From Verrucosispora sioxanthis (lineage in GTDB: Bacteria > Actinomycetota > Actinomycetes > Mycobacteriales > Micromonosporaceae): a DNA stretch of 64,000 nucleotides. Under the pieces are notes generated by a model. It worked only from the letters and a program-made list of their open reading frames with translations, made no database searches and was not told where the DNA came from. Within the stretch, counting starts at the first letter, position 1. Each line of letters starts with the position of its first letter. Location: NCBI RefSeq assembly GCF_010560025.1, contig NZ_SAIY01000010.1, positions 186,001 to 250,000 on the forward strand, read 5' to 3'. This document shows, one piece after another, positions 59,221-64,000 of the stretch. The position numbers were made by a program, and so were the translations under genes.

Positions 59221-61008
59221 GTGCGCCGCCGCGAGACGATCGAGGAGCAGATGGTCCGGGCTACGCAGAACGAGAAGGCAGCTGCCGTACGTACCAGCAG
59301 CAGCAGTCGAGGGATCCGCGTCCGGTCCCGCGGCCAGATCATGGCGCTCTCCGCGTCCGGGCTCGCCGCGTTGTGGGCGTTGACGATGCTCACCGGCGCG
59401 GGCCAGAAGATGTACGCGATGGGCTTCTTCTTTACCGAGTTCTTCGCCGGCGTGATCGCGCTTGTCGCGCTGAGCCTCACGGTGATGATGGGGCTGATCG
59501 CCACCGATCGGCTGGTGCTGCTCATCCGGCACCGGGTGCTGTTGCAGTCCGCGCACCGGGCGACCGGCATCCTCGGCGTGGCCGGACTGGCCTTCCACGT
59601 CATCACGAAGATCGCCAGCGGTCGGGCGGGGGTTACCGACGCCGCCGTGCCGTTCGTCGGTGGCCGAGGCCTCTACGTCGGGCTGGGCACCATCGCCGCG
59701 CTGCTCATGGTGGGTGTGCTCTGGACCGGGATCATCCGGGCCCGGTTCGCCGACGTCGGTCCGAAGTGGGTGTGGCGTGCCCTGCACTCCATGGCGTACG
59801 TCTCCTGGCCGTTCGCCATCTTCCACGGTCTGCTCGCCGGCCGTCCGCCCGCCACCTGGGTGGGCCTGAGCTACTTCGCCTGCGTGGTGCTGGTCGTGCT
59901 CGCCCTGATGGTCCGTCTCTCGGTCACCCTGCAACGGCGCAGCCGCGAGCAACAGCAGGCCGCGGTGCTGAACGAGGTCATGAGCGGGGCCAAGTCCACC
60001 GAGGAGACCCGGGGCAAGTCCCTGCTGGGCACCCTGACCGGCCGGCGCGAGGAAGCCGACGACGGCCGGGAGAAGCGGGTCCGCCGCGACACGAGCTGGG
60101 CCGACAGCACCTCCGGGACCTGGGCCAGCCCCACCATCCGGCGCAACGACCCGGAACGGTTCACCGTGCCGGTGGTCCCCGAGCCGGGCACGCTGCGCGA
60201 GCCCGTCCGGTCCGGCCGGGACCGTCGCGACGAGGAGTTCGAGCCGGTCGTCCGGCGTGCCTCCCGCCGCGAGGAGGAGGAACTGGAGCGCGTCGTACGC
60301 CGCGAGACCGAGGTGCTGGAACCGGTGGCGCGCCGGCGCCGCGACGCCGAGCCGGTCAGCCGGCGTGCCTCCCGCCGCGACGAGGAGCTGGAGACCAGCG
60401 GGCGGCGTACGGCGCGGGTCGAAGAGGACCTGGAGCCGGTGGTACGCCGGTCGCGGCGCGACGAGGAACCGACCGGCCGCCGGTCGCGGCGCGAGGAGGA
60501 GCGCGAGCCGGTGGGCCGCCGCGTGTCCCGTCGCGACGAGGATCTGATGGAGTACGAGGAGCCGGTGCGTCGCCGCCGCCGCGACTCCGACGACGAGGAG
60601 GAGTACGGCCGCTCCCGCCGCTCCCGGACCGACAGTCGGTACTCGGCACCACCGCAGCGCGTGGTCGACGAGCCGGAGGAGCCCTGGGACAGCCCTCGCC
60701 GGTGGGAGTCGAGCAACCCGATCTCGGCCGGCCCGATCTCCGGTGCACCCATCTCCGCCGAGCCGCGTAGCGGCGGAGGGCGACACAGCGCCGAGGACGA
60801 CCTGCCGGAGGCGGAGACCGACTACTGGCGCCCGCCGGCGCGGTACGCCCCGGACGACGTGGCCGACGACGACACTCCCACCCTGGTCGACCTGGCCTCC
60901 CGGCGTGCCCGCCGGGCCTCGTCGGCGGAGAGCCGGCGCCGCCGCCGGGCCGATCCGGATTCGGTGGACGGCGCCTACTGGGCCGGGCTGCGGGGCGAGG
61001 CCAAGTGA
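59221..61008 (+). CDS. Cytochrome-b-like membrane protein with long Arg/Glu-rich repeat tail
   Basis: This protein has up to 595 residues. The N-terminal half (about 38-240) has five to six membrane helices with paired histidines (HRVLLQSAHRATGILGVAGLAFHVITK; ALHSMAYVSWPFAIFHGLLAG) that could hold b-type haem, like ferric reductase/cytochrome b561 folds. From about residue 270 the protein is disordered and consists of tandem (R/S)RR(D/E)EExEPVxRR units. GTG at 59221 is used; ATG at 59251 preceded closely by GAGGAG is an alternative. The stop overlaps the NuoF-like gene (GTGA), implying a membrane/flavoprotein redox pair. Confidence 0.75.
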   Translation: MRRRETIEEQMVRATQNEKAAAVRTSSSSRGIRVRSRGQIMALSASGLAALWALTMLTGAGQKMYAMGFFFTEFFAGVIALVALSLTVMMGLIATDRLVLLIRHRVLLQSAHRATGILGVAGLAFHVITKIASGRAGVTDAAVPFVGGRGLYVGLGTIAALLMVGVLWTGIIRARFADVGPKWVWRALHSMAYVSWPFAIFHGLLAGRPPATWVGLSYFACVVLVVLALMVRLSVTLQRRSREQQQAAVLNEVMSGAKSTEETRGKSLLGTLTGRREEADDGREKRVRRDTSWADSTSGTWASPTIRRNDPERFTVPVVPEPGTLREPVRSGRDRRDEEFEPVVRRASRREEEELERVVRRETEVLEPVARRRRDAEPVSRRASRRDEELETSGRRTARVEEDLEPVVRRSRRDEEPTGRRSRREEEREPVGRRVSRRDEDLMEYEEPVRRRRRDSDDEEEYGRSRRSRTDSRYSAPPQRVVDEPEEPWDSPRRWESSNPISAGPISGAPISAEPRSGGGRHSAEDDLPEAETDYWRPPARYAPDDVADDDTPTLVDLASRRARRASSAESRRRRRADPDSVDGAYWAGLRGEAK

Positions 61009-62471
61009 CGACGCGGACCACCGTTCCTCCGGTGGCCGCCGTCGGTGAGCCCCGGCTCACCGCGGGGTTCGCCGAGTTCGGCCGGCTCGACCTGCGCGCC
61101 CACGAGATGGTGCACGGCCCGATCAGTCCGATGGAGCCGTCCAACCTGCTGCGTCTGGCCGAGGGCATCCAGCTCAAGGGCAAGGGCGGGGCCGGCTTCC
61201 CGTTCGCTCGCAAGCTGCGGGCGGTGTTGGAGTCCTGTGAACGCCAGGATCTGCCGCCCGTGGTGGTGGTCAACGCCACCGAGGGCGAGCCGGCCAGTTG
61301 GAAGGACAAGGTCCTGCTCACCCGGGCGCCGCACCTGATCCTCGACGGTGCCGCGCTCGCCGCGTTCGCGCTGGACGCCGAGGAGATCGTGCTCTGTGTG
61401 GCCGACGACATGGTCGGCCGGGACTCCCTGATGGAGGCCCTCGACGAGCGCCGGATGCCGGTGCCGACGAGCGTCGTGACGGTGCCGCACCGGTTCATCA
61501 GTGGTGAGGGCGGCGCGCTGGTGAACGGGATCAACGGGCTGCCGCACATCCCGCCCGGCACCAAGAAGCGTGCCAGCGACTCCGGTGTCGGTGGGCTGCC
61601 GACCCTGCTGTCGAACGCCGAGACGTACGCCCAGGTGGCGGTCGCCGCCCGGCTGGGCCCGTACGAGTACGCGGCGCTCGGCACCGACGACGAACCCGGC
61701 ACGGTGCTGCTCAGCGTCACCGGCGCGGCGAAACGCCACGCGGTGGTGGAGTGCGCGGCCGGCACCCCGTTGGCCGAGATCCTCGAACTGTGCGAGGTGC
61801 CGGACGGCCCCGGCATCCTGATGGGCGGCTACCACGGCAAGTGGACCACCCGGGAGGCGGCCGAGCGGGCCGAGGTCTCCCGCAAGGGTCTCGCCGCGGT
61901 CGGTGGCACGCTCGGCGCCGGCATCATCGTCCCGCTCGCCGACGACACCTGCCCACTGGGCGAGGCAGCGCAGGTGGTGCGTTACCTGGCCGGGGAGTCC
62001 GCCGGGCAGTGCGGCCCGTGCAAGCGCGGGCTGCCCGACCTGGCCCGCGCCGTCGACCTGGCGGTTTCCGGCAGCGCGCCGGTGGAGGTCGTCCGGGCCG
62101 CCGCCGGCGACGTCAAGGGCCGTGGCGCGTGCAGCCACCCCGACGGTACGTCCCGATTCGCGCTCTCGGCGATGGAGGTCTTCGCCGAAGACCTGAAGAA
62201 GCACACCACCGGTGAGGGCTGCGGTCGGCGGGTCAAGGGCATGATGGGCCTGCCCGGCGCTCCCGATCCCGACCCGCAGAAGCTGGTCCTGGACTGGTCC
62301 CGGTGTGACGGGCACGGCCTCTGCGCCCATGTGGTGCCGGACTTCATCCGGCTCGACCAGAACGGATACCCCGCGTTCCCGCCCACCCCCGTACCGACTT
62401 GGTTGCGGGAGGGCGCGGTGAAGGCGGTGAAGGTCTGCCCGGCGTTGGCGCTGCGGCTGACCCAGGCCTGA
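61005..62471 (+). CDS. NuoF-like flavo-iron-sulfur protein with C-terminal ferredoxin domain
   Basis: This 488-residue protein is related to complex I subunit NuoF. It has the FMN site KGKGGAGFPFARKL, NATEGEPASWKDKVLLTRAPHLI for flavin/NADH binding, an SLBB-like domain, and ESAGQCGPCKRG with a later GACSHPDG. The first Cys of the usual ESCGxCxPC is Ala, leaving three ligands for the [4Fe-4S] site. The last 70 residues are a small ferredoxin (CDGHGLC ... VCP), of [3Fe-4S] type by its three cysteines. It is coupled by GTGA overlap to the cytochrome-b-like gene. No other nuo genes are present, so it probably passes electrons from NADH or a ferredoxin partner to the membrane haem protein. Confidence 0.85.
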   Translation: MTTRTTVPPVAAVGEPRLTAGFAEFGRLDLRAHEMVHGPISPMEPSNLLRLAEGIQLKGKGGAGFPFARKLRAVLESCERQDLPPVVVVNATEGEPASWKDKVLLTRAPHLILDGAALAAFALDAEEIVLCVADDMVGRDSLMEALDERRMPVPTSVVTVPHRFISGEGGALVNGINGLPHIPPGTKKRASDSGVGGLPTLLSNAETYAQVAVAARLGPYEYAALGTDDEPGTVLLSVTGAAKRHAVVECAAGTPLAEILELCEVPDGPGILMGGYHGKWTTREAAERAEVSRKGLAAVGGTLGAGIIVPLADDTCPLGEAAQVVRYLAGESAGQCGPCKRGLPDLARAVDLAVSGSAPVEVVRAAAGDVKGRGACSHPDGTSRFALSAMEVFAEDLKKHTTGEGCGRRVKGMMGLPGAPDPDPQKLVLDWSRCDGHGLCAHVVPDFIRLDQNGYPAFPPTPVPTWLREGAVKAVKVCPALALRLTQA

Positions 62472-62533
62472 GCCCGCCGACCGTGGCGGCTCCGCTGCCC
62501 GGCTGACGGGTGAGCGAATCGAGGGAGACGCGG

Positions 62534-63121
62534 ATGGGGTCGCTTTCACCGACGGGGCGGTCAACCGGGGCGGCCACCGCCGTCCTGCTCGCCGCCGTGC
62601 TGGCCACCGCCGGATGCGGTGCCGGTCCGGACGCCGGGGCGGCCCCGCCGGCCGGTGGCCCGCCGGCCACCACCGTCGACACCGCGTCCCCGTCGACCGG
62701 GCCGACCGTGCCGGTACCGGACACCCTGCGGTTCACCGGCACCACCCTGGGCGGCGCGGCCTTCGACGCCGCCGCCCTGGCCGGCCTGCCGGTGGTGCTC
62801 TGGTTCTGGGCACCCTGGTGTGCCACCTGCGCCAGCCAGGCGTGGACGATCGCCGAGATCGAGCCCGGCTTCCGGGAGACCGTGCCGATCATCGGTGTCG
62901 CGGGACTCGGCGAACGCAAGGCGATGACCGACTTCGTCACCGAGTTCGAACTGGGCCCGATGCCGCAGATCGAGGACCGTGCGGGGACGATCTGGCGCCG
63001 CTTCGAGGTGGTCGAGCAGAGCACCTTCGTCATCATCGACCGCGACGGCCGAATCATCCACCAGGGCTGGCTCGACGGCGAAGACCTGACCCGCCGAGTA
63101 ACCGCCCTAGCCGCCACCTGA
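62534..63121 (+). CDS. Thioredoxin-fold (TlpA/redoxin-like) lipoprotein
   Basis: This 195-residue protein has a lipoprotein signal (AVLLAAVLATAGC, lipobox ATAGC), a Gly/Pro/Thr spacer, and a TlpA-like domain with FWAPWCATCASQA carrying the C-x-x-C active site, and QSTFVIIDRDGRIIHQGW. The ATG at 62534 has GAGGGAG about 6 bases upstream. It is probably an extracytoplasmic thiol oxidoreductase anchored to the membrane. It lies 62 bp after the NuoF-like gene and could share the redox operon, for example as an electron acceptor. Confidence 0.87.
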   Translation: MGSLSPTGRSTGAATAVLLAAVLATAGCGAGPDAGAAPPAGGPPATTVDTASPSTGPTVPVPDTLRFTGTTLGGAAFDAAALAGLPVVLWFWAPWCATCASQAWTIAEIEPGFRETVPIIGVAGLGERKAMTDFVTEFELGPMPQIEDRAGTIWRRFEVVEQSTFVIIDRDGRIIHQGWLDGEDLTRRVTALAAT

Positions 63122-63158
63122 CCCCGGCCCCCACCCCAGGTCCCCCCCGCCCCTCCGC

Positions 63159-63219
63159 GTTGATCATGAGGTTGACGGCACTGTCGATCTCCAAAAGTGC
63201 CGCAAACCTCATGATCAAC
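63159..63219. repeat. Dispersed palindromic element, copy 2
   Basis: GTTGATCATGAGGTT (63159-63173) and AACCTCATGATCAAC (63205-63219) are perfect arms. A nested inverted repeat GGCACT...AGTGCC (63177-63182, 63196-63201) lies inside. It sits between convergent genes and may act as a bidirectional terminator. Confidence 0.85.
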
Positions 63220-63232
63220 GTGAGTAGATCAA

Positions 63233-63264
63233 AGGGTCAGAGGGTCAGAGGGTCAGGGGGTCAG
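63233..63264 (+). repeat. Four tandem copies of (A/G)GGGTCAG across the serS stop codon
   Basis: An 8-base unit is repeated four times; the stop codon of serS lies in the third copy. Each unit contains TCA, i.e. TGA on the coding strand. Confidence 0.75.
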
Positions 63265-64000
63265 GCGGTCGGTGTTGAGGCGGGGGCGGAGGACTTCGGG
63301 GACCAGGACCGAGCCGTCGGGCTGCTGGAACTGTTCCAGGATGGCCGGGAGGAGGCGGCTGGTGGCCAGGGCCGAGCCGTTGAGGGTGTGCACGAAGCGG
63401 GTCTGCTTGCCCCCCGGCTCGCGGTAGCGGATCGCCGCCCGGCGGGCCTGGTAGTCACCGCCCCAGGAGACCGACGAGACCTCCTTGTACTTCCCGGTGC
63501 TGGGCATCCACACCTCGATGTCCAGCGTCTTACGCATCGAGGCGCTGGAATCGCCGGCCGCGAGCAGGCTGCGCTGGTAGTGCAGACCCAGCCCTTCGAC
63601 CAGGCTCTCCGCATGGCTGACCATCTGCTCCAGCGCCGCGTCGGCCTGCTCGGGCAGGGTGAACTGGAAGATCTCCACCTTGTTGAACTGGTGGCCCCGC
63701 ACGGTGCCCCGCTCGTCGGAGTGCGAGCCGGCCGCCTCGCGCCGGTAGCACGGGGTGTACGCGAACACCTTCAGCGGCAGCTTCGCGGTCTCCAGGATCT
63801 CGTCCTGGTACGCACCGAGGATCGCCGTCTCCGCCGTCGGCAGCAGGAACTGTCCGCGCGGCGCGGACTGCTTGTCCAGGTGGTACACGTCGTCGTAGAA
63901 CTTGGGGAACTGGCCGGCGGCGAAACCGGCGCTGTCCAGCAGCAGGTGCGGCGGCAGCAGGAACTCGTACCCGGCCTCGATGTTCCGCTCGATCAGCCAG
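63253..64000 (-). CDS. serS: Seryl-tRNA synthetase (5' end beyond the window)
   Basis: The frame is open to the right end, leaving the C-terminal ~249 residues of a class II synthetase. Visible are LPPHLLLDSAGFAAGQFPKF, motif-2 region YTPCYRREAAGSHSDERGTVRGHQFNKVEIF with its catalytic Arg, DIEVWMPSTGKYKEVSSVSWGGDYQARR, and motif 3 VHTLNGSALATSRLLPAILE. These are diagnostic of SerRS, which charges tRNA-Ser. The N-terminal tRNA-binding coiled-coil lies outside. The downstream side ends in an 8-base tandem repeat and a palindromic element. Confidence 0.95.
   Translation of the reverse strand, partial: WLIERNIEAGYEFLLPPHLLLDSAGFAAGQFPKFYDDVYHLDKQSAPRGQFLLPTAETAILGAYQDEILETAKLPLKVFAYTPCYRREAAGSHSDERGTVRGHQFNKVEIFQFTLPEQADAALEQMVSHAESLVEGLGLHYQRSLLAAGDSSASMRKTLDIEVWMPSTGKYKEVSSVSWGGDYQARRAAIRYREPGGKQTRFVHTLNGSALATSRLLPAILEQFQQPDGSVLVPEVLRPRLNTDRLTP

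Noticed and set aside
59158..60786. Minus-strand frame of 542 codons opposite the cytochrome-b-like gene
   Set aside because: Its sequence mirrors the Arg/Glu repeat coding on the plus strand and carries no motif.
1..64000. CRISPR array, tRNA genes, insertion sequences or prophage
   Set aside because: No regularly spaced direct repeats, no TTCGA/T-loop cloverleaf, and no transposase, integrase or capsid proteins were recognised.

Overview
The window is GC-rich DNA with GTG and TTG starts, many 4-bp ATGA/GTGA overlaps, and a gene content typical of a filamentous actinobacterium. That content includes WXG100 and mycosin-like type VII secretion genes, F420/LLM oxidoreductases, many ECF sigma factors, a PglW-type kinase, and dispersed GTTGATCA...TGATCAAC palindromes. 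It best fits the family Micromonosporaceae (Micromonospora or a close relative). I see no tRNA, rRNA, CRISPR array, transposase or integrase. One gene enters from the left end (a repeat/WXG protein) and one leaves at the right end (serS).

Region 1 (1-16.0 kb) is a type VII secretion (ESX-like) effector region. It holds a repeat protein with a C-terminal WXG-like domain, two WXG100 proteins, a YbaB-like protein, a 736-residue modular protein, and a 2534-residue giant. The giant carries an internal zinc deaminase signature (HAE ... PCLCC) and two helix-turn-helix-like segments. On the opposite strand are a zinc-finger membrane protein of anti-sigma type and a LysM/subtilase mycosin-like protein that has lost its catalytic His and Ser. 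The core secretion ATPase and channel genes are not in the window.

Region 2 (16-22.8 kb) has an LLM oxidoreductase, an ECF sigma/anti-sigma pair, and a secreted protein with degenerate lysozyme-like modules and a ricin-type lectin. It also has a 2H phosphoesterase and a cysteine-free L32 ribosomal protein with a candidate Zur box. Region 3 (22.9-31.9 kb) has a PadR-controlled ABC exporter operon and a membrane protein fused to an APH-type kinase. A LemA gene, an ECF42-type sigma with its YCII partner, and a divergent DapA-like/LysR pair follow; both members of that pair are broken. Region 4 (32-47.7 kb) is ordinary accessory metabolism and regulation: a second ECF42/YCII pair, an acyl-CoA thioesterase-like hydrolase, a DHFR-like reductase, an Ig-like/glycosidase overlap pair, a broken SigE-type sigma with its membrane partner, a YtrA-type GntR/ABC operon, an F420-type oxidoreductase, an alditol oxidase-like enzyme and a site-2 protease.

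Region 5 (47.7-54.1 kb) is a probable defence locus: a QatB-QatC-like pair transcribed divergently from a PglW-like NERD/dual-kinase protein, without QatA, QatD or the other Pgl/BREX genes. Region 6 (54.2-64 kb) has a prolyl oligopeptidase, an L,D-transpeptidase, a secreted alpha-amylase, a cytochrome-b-like membrane protein coupled to a NuoF-like flavoprotein, a thioredoxin-fold lipoprotein, and the 3' part of serS.

Three genes (DapA-like, SigE-type sigma, PglW-like) each need a single-base indel to read through. All three sites lie at short homopolymers, so either assembly errors or recent decay are possible.
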